A DNA stretch of 15,184 nucleotides, from assembly GCA_023414975.1 (NCBI GenBank), contig JAEZMI010000338.1, positions 1-15,184 on the forward strand, in the 5' to 3' direction. Numbering within the stretch: position 1 is the first letter of the stretch; the number at the start of each line of letters is the position of its first letter. This DNA comes from Pseudomonadota bacterium (lineage in GTDB: Bacteria; Pseudomonadota; Alphaproteobacteria; Rhizobiales; Xanthobacteraceae). Under the pieces are notes generated by a model that saw only the letters and a program-made list of their open reading frames with translations, made no database searches and had not been told where the DNA came from. Both the position numbers and the translations under genes were made by a program. Below are positions 6,362 through 13,661 of the stretch, in pieces.

Positions 6362-7138
6362 TTAACCACGTAACGTGGCGCCGCCATCGACATAGAGATC
6401 GGCCATGGTGATGTGGCTGGCGCGGTCGGAGAGCAGGAACACCACCGCCTCCGCGACCTCATCGGGCGTCGCCAGCTTGCCCAGTGGAATGCCCGCCTTG
6501 AAGGTCTCCGGCGTGCCGGCGATGACGCGGGCGGCGCCGTCCTCATCCGCCCACATGCCCGTCTGCATGGGCGTCAGAGTCGATCCCGGAGCGACAATAT
6601 TGCAGCGAATTCCGTGACTTGCGAGCTCCAGCCCGAGGCAGCGGGTGAACATGGTGGCGGCGGCTTTGGAGGCGGCGTAGGCGGCCATGGCGTGGCGGGG
6701 AACGCCGGCGGCGTTCGAGGACACGGTCACGATCGCCCCGCGCCGGCGCGCCTTCATGCCCTTCGCGACCTCGCGGCTGACGCGAAAAACCCCGCCGGCA
6801 TTGATACTTAGCACCCTCTCCCACTCCGCGTCGGTCAACGCCGTCACCTCCGTGTTGGAGAGCACGCCGGCGACGTTGGCGAGGAGGTCTATCGGTGCAA
6901 TGTGGTGGACGATCAGGCCAATGAGTGCAGCCACATCGAGGCCGGAGGCGACGTCGAGCCGGAACGGCGTCACCGCGTCGCCGAACGCGCAGGCGAGCGC
7001 CTTCACCCCCTCCTCGTCAATATCGGTGGCGACGACGCGGGCGCCCTCCTCCACCAGCAGACGCACCACCGCCGCCCCGATGCCCCCGGCGGCGCCGGTA
7101 ACGAGGGCGAGCTTGCCGTTCAGACCGCTGTCGCGCAT
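6362..7138 (-). CDS. entA: 2,3-dihydro-2,3-dihydroxybenzoate dehydrogenase (EntA)
   Basis: This is a 258-residue short-chain dehydrogenase. The NAD-binding motif TGAAGGIG is at 14-21, Asp39 follows the second strand (NAD preference), NVAG is at 88-91, and the catalytic set is Ser141, Tyr154 and Lys158 (YAASK). VSSNAAGVPR (139-148) and CNIVAPGST near the C-terminal end closely resemble E. coli EntA, which separates it from general SDRs. It oxidises 2,3-dihydro-DHB, made by EntB, to 2,3-dihydroxybenzoate. The ATG at 7138 was chosen because homology starts there; the frame continues upstream inside entF without homology. The gene overlaps the last 19 bp of entF and is the last of the biosynthetic operon, after entF rather than next to entB as in E. 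coli. Confidence 0.93.
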   Translation of the reverse strand: MRDSGLNGKLALVTGAAGGIGAAVVRLLVEEGARVVATDIDEEGVKALACAFGDAVTPFRLDVASGLDVAALIGLIVHHIAPIDLLANVAGVLSNTEVTALTDAEWERVLSINAGGVFRVSREVAKGMKARRRGAIVTVSSNAAGVPRHAMAAYAASKAAATMFTRCLGLELASHGIRCNIVAPGSTLTPMQTGMWADEDGAARVIAGTPETFKAGIPLGKLATPDEVAEAVVFLLSDRASHITMADLYVDGGATLRG

Positions 7139-10100
7139 GCCGATTCCTTCGTGTCGTGCGCCGCCAGAAGGCGGGCGAGCGCGGGGGCGATGAGCGCGGT
7201 CGCCGCCGGCCCGGTGAGATGGGCGTGCAGCGCGGGCACCTCGATCACCGCGACCTCGCGGGCATAAGCCCGCCACTGGTCCGGGGAGAGGTCGCGGCCC
7301 TGATGGTCGAGCCCGGCGCGGACATGCGTGATCGCGCCGTCATAGCGGCGGTGATGATGGCCGCGCACCAGACGGTTATTGCCGGCGACCACCCGCACCA
7401 CGCCATCGAGCGCGGCATCGGGCAGGCGTGCGAGGGGGCTGTCGGAGGCGCGCAGGAAGGCGAGCACCGAGGCCCGGTCGAGCGCCAGCGCGGGCAGCCG
7501 GTCCGGATCGTGGCCGGCAATGGCGAGGAGCGCCTTGAGCGCGCCGTCCTCTCCGGGGTCCGGCTCGCCGCGCCAGGCATCGGCGGGGTAGGAATCGAGC
7601 AGCGCAACCAGCCCCACCGCGCATCCAAGCTCGCGCAGCCGCACCGCCATGGCCTGCGCGATGATGCCGCCGACCGACCAGCCGAGCAGGTGATAGGGCC
7701 CCTGTGGGCGCACGGCGCGGATGCGGGCGACATAATCGGCGGCCAGCGCCTCAAGGCTCGCCGGCACCGCGCCGTCCGGCGCCAGCGCGGGCGCCTGAAG
7801 CCCGTAGACCGTGCGGCGTGGCTCCAGCGTGCGGGCGAGGCGGCCATAGCACCAGGAAATGCCGCCGGCCGGGTGGATGGCGAAGAGCGGCGGCAGGGCG
7901 GGATCGCCCGCCGCCAGCGTGATCAGCGGGTCGAGCCCGGCATTCCCGGCCCCAGCATTCCCCGCCCCAGCATGCCCGGCCCCGGCATCTCCGGCCCCGG
8001 CATCCCCTTCCCCGTCCTGCCCTTCTGCGTCGATGAGCCGGGCGAAGCCTTCCACCGTGGGCTGGGCGAAGAGCGCGCCGAGGCCGGGATCGCGCCCGAA
8101 CGCCTCCCGCACCCTGAGCAGCAGGGCGACGGCGGCCAGCGAATCCCCGCCCAGCGTGAAGAAATCGTCCTCGGCGGCGATGGGCGTCGCGAGGCCGAGC
8201 TGTTCCGCGAAGAGGGCGGCGAGCCGCCGCTCGGTCGGGCTTTCCGGGGCCCGCTCGCCGGTGCCGGCGAAATCGGGCGCGGGCAGCGCGGCGCGGTCGA
8301 GCTTGCCATTGGCGTTCACCGGCAGCGCGTCGAGCACGACGAAGGCGGCGGGCACCATGTAATCGGGCACGCGGGCGGCGACGCGCGCCCTCAGCAGGCC
8401 GGGATCGGCGCCGGGCTCGGGCACGACATAGGCGACGATGCGCATCGTGCCGCGATCCTCGCGCGCGACAATGCCGGCCTGCCGGACGAGGCCAGAGGCC
8501 ATCACCGCCGCCTCGATCTCTCCGAGCTCGATGCGCAGGCCGCGAATCTTGATCTGATGGTCCGTGCGGCCGAGATAGACCACGGCGCCGTCCGGGCGCA
8601 GGAGGGCGAGGTCGCCCGTCGCGTAAATGCGCTCGCCCGCCCGGTGCGGGTCGGGGATGAAGCGCTCGGCGGTCAGGTCCGGCCGGCCGAGATAGCCGCG
8701 CGCGAGCTGCACACCGCCGAGATAGAGATGGCCGGCGACGCCGGGCGGTTGCGGCCGGCCCTGCTCGTCCAGCACGTAAAGCCGCGTGTTCCAGACCGGA
8801 AAGCCGATGGGCACGGGGAGCGAGCGGTCATCCCGCGCGGCGGGCCAGTAGCTCACATCCACCGCGGCTTCCGTCGGCCCGTAGAGATTATGCAGCTCGG
8901 CCTTGAGGGTGCGGTGGAAGCGGTCGCGCAGATCGGCCGGCAGTTCCTCGCCGGAACAGAACACGCGGGCAAGGCTCAGCCCCTGCGCGCTCGGCTCGGC
9001 GAGGAAGGCCGCGAGCATGGAGGGCACGAAATGCGCGGTGGTGATCGCCTCGGTGCGAATGAGGCGGGCGAGCGCCACGGGATCGCGATGCGCCTCGGGC
9101 GGGGCGACGACCAGCGTGCAGCCGGTGAGGAAGGGCAGGAAGAACTCCCACACCGACACATCGAAGGTCGCGGGGGTCTTCTGCAGGATGATGTCGGCGG
9201 GCGTGAAAGCGTAATGCCGCCGCATCCATTCGAGCCGGTTGACGATGGCGCGGTGCTCGATGACGACGCCCTTGGGCTCGCCGGTCGAGCCGGAGGTGTA
9301 GATCACATAGGCCGCGCTACCGGGCTGGGGGCCGGCGAGAGGGCTATTACCGGCCGTCATGGGCCACGCGGCCGGGCTGAACACCGGCACGCCGGCAAAG
9401 CGCGGGGCGTCGCCCTCCCCCGCGAGCACCAGCTTCGGCGCGGCGGAGGCGAGGATGCGGGCGAGCCGCGCCTCCGGCTGGGCGAGATCGACCGGCAGAT
9501 AGGCGGCGCCGGCCCGGATGACGGCGAGAAGGGCGATCACCAGCTCCAGCGAGCGCGGCAGCGCCACCACGACGATGTCCTCACGCCCGATGCCGCGGGC
9601 GGCGAGCGCCTCGGCCAGCGCCCGCGAGCGGGCGTCGAGCGTCGCATAATCCAGCGTCTGCCCTTCGAACCGCAGCGCCGGGGCAGCGGGCGTCTCCCGC
9701 ATCCGCGCCTCGATCAGCGCGGCGAGCGTGGTGTCGGGCACGGCGTGATGGGTGGCGTTGAGCGTCACCAGCGCCCAATGGGCTTCCTCGGGCGTGGCCG
9801 TCGGCACGGTGTCGAGCGCGTCCGCGTCGCTGGCGGCGGCGATGAACCGGGCGAGGCGCCTCGCATGGGCCTCGACGCCCTGCGCGTCGTAAAGCGCCGG
9901 GTTCGCGTCGACTTCGAGGCGCAGCCCGTCCTTGCCGTGCAGGCGGAACGTGAAGGTGATGTCCTCCACCGGCCCGGTGCTCAACACCTCCAGACGGCTC
10001 TCCAGCCCGGCGAAGCGCGGCGTCTCGTCGAAGGGCAGAAGGTTGATCAGCGGACCGTGCAGGCGGCGCTGGCCGCCGATGAGCTTGAGGTCGCGGCGCA

Positions 10101-11085
10101 ACTGCTCGCTGCGGTAGCGCCCATGCCGTCGGGCATGGGTGAGGCTTTTCGCGACGCCGGCCAGATAGTCCGGCAGGCAGGCGCCGGCGGGGGCCGGAAC
10201 GCGCAGCGGCAGCACATTCATCAGCATGGCCGGCACGCGGGCCGCGGCGCTGCCCATGCGCGCCATGAAGGGCACGCCGACCACCACTTCGGGCGTCGCG
10301 GTGTGACGCTGGACATAGGCGCCGGCGAGCGCGGTGACGACATCCGGCCACGGCACGTTGACCCGCTCGCCCAGCGCGCGCAGCCGGGCGAAGGCCGCGC
10401 GGTCGATCTCCACCGCGCGGCGATGGAAGGTGAAGGCGCTCTGCGGCGTGCCCGGCGCGAGGCTCGTCACCTCCGGCCGATCCGCGAACAGGGCCCGCCA
10501 ATAGGCGCCGTCGCCCGCGCGCTTTTCCGAGGCGCGGTAGGCGGCGCCCTCCTCCAGCGCCACGCGCACGGAAGGCGGAGGAGTGCCCGAAGGGCCCCCG
10601 GCCCGGGCGTTGTAAAGCTCCGCCACGCGCTGGGTGAGCAGGATCATGCCATAGCCGTCTATGGCGAGGTGATGGACGCGCTGCTGCCAGATGTGCCGGA
10701 CGGGGCCGAGCACGAAGAGCCGCTCGGCGGCGAGGCGATCGCGCACCGGGTCGACCGGGGTCGCCATGTCGCGGGCGATATCGGCCTGCGCCGCGGCGAA
10801 CGGGTCGGCCTCGTGGGAGAGGTCGATCACCTCCAGCACCGGGCGGCGGGCGGGGTCGATCCTCTGGCGGGGGCCGGCGGGGTCGTCGATCAGCGCCAGA
10901 GCGAGCGCGTCCGCCTCCGCCACCGCCTGCGCCAGCGCGGCCTCGAAGGCCGGGCGGTCGAGCGGGCCGGCGAGTTCGATGTACTGGCCGGTGTTGAACA
11001 GCGGATTGGCCGGGTCGAGACGCTGCGCGTACCACAGCCCCGCCTGCGCCTCCGCGAGCGGGAAGGTCTCGCCCTCGGTGCTCAT
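7120..11085 (-). CDS. entF: EntF-like nonribosomal peptide synthetase, C-A-PCP-TE, serine-specific
   Basis: The protein has 1321 residues, close to E. coli EntF. Domains in order: condensation (about 5-430, active site HHLAIDG at 138-144); adenylation (about 470-935, with A3 motif YTSGSTGEPKG in the 593-606 region and NGK lysine near 927); carrier (Ser982 in GGDSL); and thioesterase (Ser1137 in GWSVGG, Asp1164, His1289). The pocket residues read D642, V643, W646, H685, F709, S711, L734, V742, D743 and the A10 lysine, which is the EntF serine code. It should join DHB to serine, iterate, and release a trilactone or oligomer by the thioesterase. Residues 1024-1049 between PCP and TE are a Gly-Ala-Asp/Asn repeat encoded by a minisatellite. 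The ATG at 11085 lies 2 bp after the ArCP stop; the longer frame upstream only reads through ArCP. No MbtH-like gene is adjacent. The number of serine units is inferred. Confidence 0.95.
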   Translation of the reverse strand: MSTEGETFPLAEAQAGLWYAQRLDPANPLFNTGQYIELAGPLDRPAFEAALAQAVAEADALALALIDDPAGPRQRIDPARRPVLEVIDLSHEADPFAAAQADIARDMATPVDPVRDRLAAERLFVLGPVRHIWQQRVHHLAIDGYGMILLTQRVAELYNARAGGPSGTPPPSVRVALEEGAAYRASEKRAGDGAYWRALFADRPEVTSLAPGTPQSAFTFHRRAVEIDRAAFARLRALGERVNVPWPDVVTALAGAYVQRHTATPEVVVGVPFMARMGSAAARVPAMLMNVLPLRVPAPAGACLPDYLAGVAKSLTHARRHGRYRSEQLRRDLKLIGGQRRLHGPLINLLPFDETPRFAGLESRLEVLSTGPVEDITFTFRLHGKDGLRLEVDANPALYDAQGVEAHARRLARFIAAASDADALDTVPTATPEEAHWALVTLNATHHAVPDTTLAALIEARMRETPAAPALRFEGQTLDYATLDARSRALAEALAARGIGREDIVVVALPRSLELVIALLAVIRAGAAYLPVDLAQPEARLARILASAAPKLVLAGEGDAPRFAGVPVFSPAAWPMTAGNSPLAGPQPGSAAYVIYTSGSTGEPKGVVIEHRAIVNRLEWMRRHYAFTPADIILQKTPATFDVSVWEFFLPFLTGCTLVVAPPEAHRDPVALARLIRTEAITTAHFVPSMLAAFLAEPSAQGLSLARVFCSGEELPADLRDRFHRTLKAELHNLYGPTEAAVDVSYWPAARDDRSLPVPIGFPVWNTRLYVLDEQGRPQPPGVAGHLYLGGVQLARGYLGRPDLTAERFIPDPHRAGERIYATGDLALLRPDGAVVYLGRTDHQIKIRGLRIELGEIEAAVMASGLVRQAGIVAREDRGTMRIVAYVVPEPGADPGLLRARVAARVPDYMVPAAFVVLDALPVNANGKLDRAALPAPDFAGTGERAPESPTERRLAALFAEQLGLATPIAAEDDFFTLGGDSLAAVALLLRVREAFGRDPGLGALFAQPTVEGFARLIDAEGQDGEGDAGAGDAGAGHAGAGNAGAGNAGLDPLITLAAGDPALPPLFAIHPAGGISWCYGRLARTLEPRRTVYGLQAPALAPDGAVPASLEALAADYVARIRAVRPQGPYHLLGWSVGGIIAQAMAVRLRELGCAVGLVALLDSYPADAWRGEPDPGEDGALKALLAIAGHDPDRLPALALDRASVLAFLRASDSPLARLPDAALDGVVRVVAGNNRLVRGHHHRRYDGAITHVRAGLDHQGRDLSPDQWRAYAREVAVIEVPALHAHLTGPAATALIAPALARLLAAHDTKESACATAV
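7940..8014 (-). repeat. Five-unit 15-bp coding minisatellite in entF
   Basis: Five in-frame 15-bp units start at 7940, 7955, 7970, 7985 and 8000, differing at a few positions each. On the coding strand they give Gly-Asp/His/Asn-Ala-Gly-Ala pentapeptides. They lie between the carrier and thioesterase domains and form a flexible linker whose length could change by whole units without breaking the frame. Confidence 0.85.
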
Positions 11086-11087
11086 GC

Positions 11088-11372
11088 TCAGGCCCGCGCG
11101 GCCTGTTTGGCGCTGACGAGCGCCCACCAGCCGTTCAGCGTCGGCGTCTGCGCGAAATCGGCGAACTCCAGTTCCGGCCCGCCCTCGCTCCATTTCAGCA
11201 CGAGATTCATGGCGCGCATGGAATCGAGGCCGAGATCCATCAGGCTGTCGTCGCCGCCGATCGCCTCGGGGTCCTCATGCAGCATGCGAGCGATGTCGGC
11301 GCGCATCTGCTCGCGGGTGAGCGGGGCGGCGGGGGCGACAATGCGGGTGATATCGCCGGGGCTGATGGCCAT
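11088..11372 (-). CDS. Free-standing aryl carrier protein (C-terminal half of EntB)
   Basis: This 94-residue carrier protein has the phosphopantetheine site in DLGLDSMR, with Ser51. The following helix and the C-terminal NGWWALVSAKQA match the aryl carrier domain of EntB (E. coli ends in DAWWKLLSR). EntE would load DHB onto its pantetheine arm, and the EntF condensation domain would take the DHB from it. In E. coli, Vibrio and Bacillus this domain is fused to isochorismatase; here it is a separate frame. Its ATG shares one base with the isochorismatase stop (TAATG), and its stop is 2 bp before the entF start. The first 18 residues look like the old interdomain linker. The carrier function is confident. 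Whether the split is original or a recent frameshift is not certain, but both ends are well formed. Confidence 0.9.
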   Translation of the reverse strand: MAISPGDITRIVAPAAPLTREQMRADIARMLHEDPEAIGGDDSLMDLGLDSMRAMNLVLKWSEGGPELEFADFAQTPTLNGWWALVSAKQAARA

Positions 11373-12016
11373 TACAGAATCTCCAGAACATCCGCGCTCA
11401 TCAGCGGCACGGCGCACACATCCGCCGCATAGGCGAGGGCGAGGTCGTGCTTGGCGCGGGAGAAATCGGCCAGCGCATCGGCCACCAGAAACGGCTCGAT
11501 GTCGCGCATGAAGGCGTCGGCGGCGGTGAGCGTGCAGCCGATATGGGCGTAGACGCCGCAGATGACGAGCTGGTCGCGGCCGCGCGCGCGCATCATCGTT
11601 TCGAGGTTCGCGCGCTGGAAGGCGCTGTAGCGGTGCTTCACCAGCGTGAAGTCGCCGGGCTGGGGCGTCAGCGCGGGATGGATGGGCTGGTGCTCGGGCG
11701 CCCCGCTCATGCCGGGCCCCCAGAGATCGGCCTGAAGGCCGCGGTCGCGCCGGTCCTGATCGCCTTCCTGCGCGGTGTAGAACACCGGAACGCCGGCCTT
11801 GCGCGCGGCCTGCGCCAGCGCGGCGATGTGGGCGATCACCGGCGCGAGGGGCGCGGCGTCGGGGGCGAAGACGCGCAGGAAGTAGTTCTGCATGTCGTGG
11901 ATCAGCAGCGCCGCGCGGTGCCGCTCCAGCCGCCACGGCCCGCGCGGGGTGGGCAGATCCTCGCGGCGCGGCAGGTCATAGGGCGCGATGGCGGGAAGAC
12001 CGGGTTTCGCGCTCAT
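11372..12016 (-). CDS. entB: Isochorismatase (EntB N-terminal domain, without carrier domain)
   Basis: This is a 214-residue cysteine-hydrolase-fold protein. The catalytic residues seen in this family are Asp41 (LIHDMQNYF), Lys127 (LVKHRYSAF) and Cys161 or its neighbours in GVYAHIGC. The AHIGC...DAFMRDI segment and ADALADFSR near the C-terminus are nearly those of E. coli EntB. It hydrolyses the enol-pyruvyl ether of isochorismate to give 2,3-dihydro-2,3-dihydroxybenzoate and pyruvate in the cytoplasm. E. coli EntB has about 285 residues because it also contains an aryl carrier domain; here translation stops after the hydrolase and the carrier is the next frame. The start ATG overlaps the entE stop by 4 bp (ATGA). 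The remaining interface for EntE and EntF docking must be supplied by the separate carrier protein. Confidence 0.94.
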   Translation of the reverse strand: MSAKPGLPAIAPYDLPRREDLPTPRGPWRLERHRAALLIHDMQNYFLRVFAPDAAPLAPVIAHIAALAQAARKAGVPVFYTAQEGDQDRRDRGLQADLWGPGMSGAPEHQPIHPALTPQPGDFTLVKHRYSAFQRANLETMMRARGRDQLVICGVYAHIGCTLTAADAFMRDIEPFLVADALADFSRAKHDLALAYAADVCAVPLMSADVLEIL

Positions 12017-13641
12017 CGGGCGGCCTCCTGTTCGAGGAAGCGGCGGCGGAGATTCGCGCGCAGCTCCTTGCGCGAGACCTTGCCGACCGCCGTGGTCTCG
12101 AAAGCGTCGATGAAGACGATCTGGTCCGGCACCTTGAAGTCGGCGAGGCCACGCTGGCGCATCCAGGCCTTCAGCGCGGCGGCCTTCGGCTTCTCGCCGG
12201 ACGCGATGATGAAGGCGCAGGAGCGCTCGCCGAGGAACTCATCCGGCAGCGAGACCACCGCCGCGTCGAACACGCCGGGGTGGCCGAGCAGATGGTCCTC
12301 GATCTCCTCGGCGGAGATCTTCTCGCCGGCGCGGTTGATGTGGTCGCTGGCGCGCCCCTGCACGACGAGATAGCCCTCGGGCGTGCGCCTCACCACGTCG
12401 CCGGTGCGGTAATAGCCGTCCGGCGTGAAGGCGCGGGCATTGGCGCCGTCATTATTGTGGTAGGCGCGGATCGTGTAGGGCCCGCGCGTGAGCAGATGGC
12501 CGGCCTCGCCCTCGGGCACCGGGTGGCCCTCGTCGTCGAGGATCAGCACCTCGTCGGCGTCGCTGATCGGGCGGCCCTGCGTCCCGGTGATGATGTCGTC
12601 GGGGTCGTCGAGGCGGGTGTAGTTCACCAGCCCCTCGGCCATGCCGAACACCTGCTGCAGCGTGCAGCCGAGCACCGGGCGCACGCGGCGGGCGGATTCG
12701 GGCAGGAACTTCGCGCCGCCGACCTGCAGCACCTCAAGCGAGGACAGATCATGCGCGGTCCCCGGCGCCGCCTGCAGCCAGAGCAGCGCGAGCGGCGGCA
12801 CGAGGCCGGTGATGGTCACGCGCTCGCGGGCGATTAGCGGGAAGGCGACTTCCGGGCTCGGCGAGGGCGCGAGCACGACCCGCGATCCCGCATAGAGCGC
12901 GCCGAACACGCCGGGCGAGCTCATGGGGAAGTTGTGCGCGACGGGAAGCGCGGCGAGATAGACGCTGCCCGGCGTCAGGCCGCAGATCTCGGCGCTCGCG
13001 CGGAACGAGTAGATGTAGTCGTCATGGGTGCGCGGGATGAGCTTGGAGAGGCCCGTCGACCCGCCGGAAATCTGCAGGAACGCCACCTCCGAGGGGTCGG
13101 CATCCTCCGGCAACGCGACGGCCGCGCCCTCGGGCAAGCTGTCGAGCGAGGCGAACTCACCGCCCTCGCCGACCACCACGACATGCTCCACCGCCGGCAC
13201 CTCGGCGACGACCTGCGCGGCCAGCGCGCGGTAGTCGAAGCCGTCATGGCTGGCGGCGACGATGTAGCCGCGCGCCTCGCCCGTGCGGGCGAAATGGGCG
13301 ATCTCGACATGGCGGTGGGCCGGCAGCGCATAGACCGGGACCAGCCGGGCGCGGAACAGGCCGAACACCACCGAGAGGAATTCCGGGATGTTGGGAAGCT
13401 GCACCACCACCCGGTCGCCGGGCGCGAGACCGAGCGCGAGCAGGCCGCGGGCGATGCGCTCGGCCCGCACTTCCAGCTCGGCAAAGGTCCAGCGCGCGTC
13501 CCCGCCCACCACGGCGATACGGTCGGGCATCTCCCGCGCGCGCTGGCGCAGGAAGGAGGTGAAGGTTTCCCCGCGCCAATAGCCGGCGGCGCGGTAGCGC
13601 GCGGCGAATTCCGGCGGCCAGACCTGTCGAAGCGGGATCAC
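12013..13641 (-). CDS. entE: 2,3-dihydroxybenzoate-AMP ligase (EntE)
   Basis: This 542-residue stand-alone adenylating enzyme has the P-loop SGGSTG at 192-197 followed by KLIPRTHDDY. It has HNFPMSSPG in the substrate region and FGMAEGLVNYTRLDD, which is almost identical to the aryl-acid ligases EntE/DhbE. GYYRTGD and the C-terminal VGKVSRKEL carry the hinge Asp and catalytic Lys. It activates DHB with ATP and loads it on the aryl carrier protein. The GTG at 13641 is chosen because GGAGAGG lies 5 bp before it and the residues from there (IPLRQVWPPEFAARY) line up with E. coli EntE. A TTG at 13656 would place the ribosome site inside the gene. The gene follows the entC stop by 20 bp and overlaps entB by 4 bp. 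Confidence 0.95.
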   Translation of the reverse strand: MIPLRQVWPPEFAARYRAAGYWRGETFTSFLRQRAREMPDRIAVVGGDARWTFAELEVRAERIARGLLALGLAPGDRVVVQLPNIPEFLSVVFGLFRARLVPVYALPAHRHVEIAHFARTGEARGYIVAASHDGFDYRALAAQVVAEVPAVEHVVVVGEGGEFASLDSLPEGAAVALPEDADPSEVAFLQISGGSTGLSKLIPRTHDDYIYSFRASAEICGLTPGSVYLAALPVAHNFPMSSPGVFGALYAGSRVVLAPSPSPEVAFPLIARERVTITGLVPPLALLWLQAAPGTAHDLSSLEVLQVGGAKFLPESARRVRPVLGCTLQQVFGMAEGLVNYTRLDDPDDIITGTQGRPISDADEVLILDDEGHPVPEGEAGHLLTRGPYTIRAYHNNDGANARAFTPDGYYRTGDVVRRTPEGYLVVQGRASDHINRAGEKISAEEIEDHLLGHPGVFDAAVVSLPDEFLGERSCAFIIASGEKPKAAALKAWMRQRGLADFKVPDQIVFIDAFETTAVGKVSRKELRANLRRRFLEQEAAR

Positions 13642-13646
13642 GCGCA

Positions 13647-13653
13647 CCTCTCC
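13647..13653 (-). promoter_or_regulatory. Ribosome binding site GGAGAGG of entE, fixes a GTG start
   Basis: On the minus strand GGAGAGG ends 5 bp before the GTG at 13641. This decides between GTG 13641 and the upstream TTG 13656. Confidence 0.65.
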
Positions 13654-13661
13654 CAACGCCC

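Noticed and set aside
7940..8014. Short regularly spaced repeats resembling a small CRISPR array
   Set aside because: The units are contiguous 15-bp repeats without spacers, in frame inside entF, and encode a linker. No cas genes are present.
7156..11511. A 1451-codon open frame on the plus strand, opposite entF
   Set aside because: It is antisense to an NRPS with all domain motifs intact. Its product is Arg/Gly/His-rich with no domains. Long antisense open frames are expected where codons end in G or C.
11373..11936. Carrier protein frame extending upstream through the isochorismatase gene
   Set aside because: That part of the frame is an Arg/Ala-rich out-of-frame reading of entB; carrier homology begins only after the ATG at 11372.
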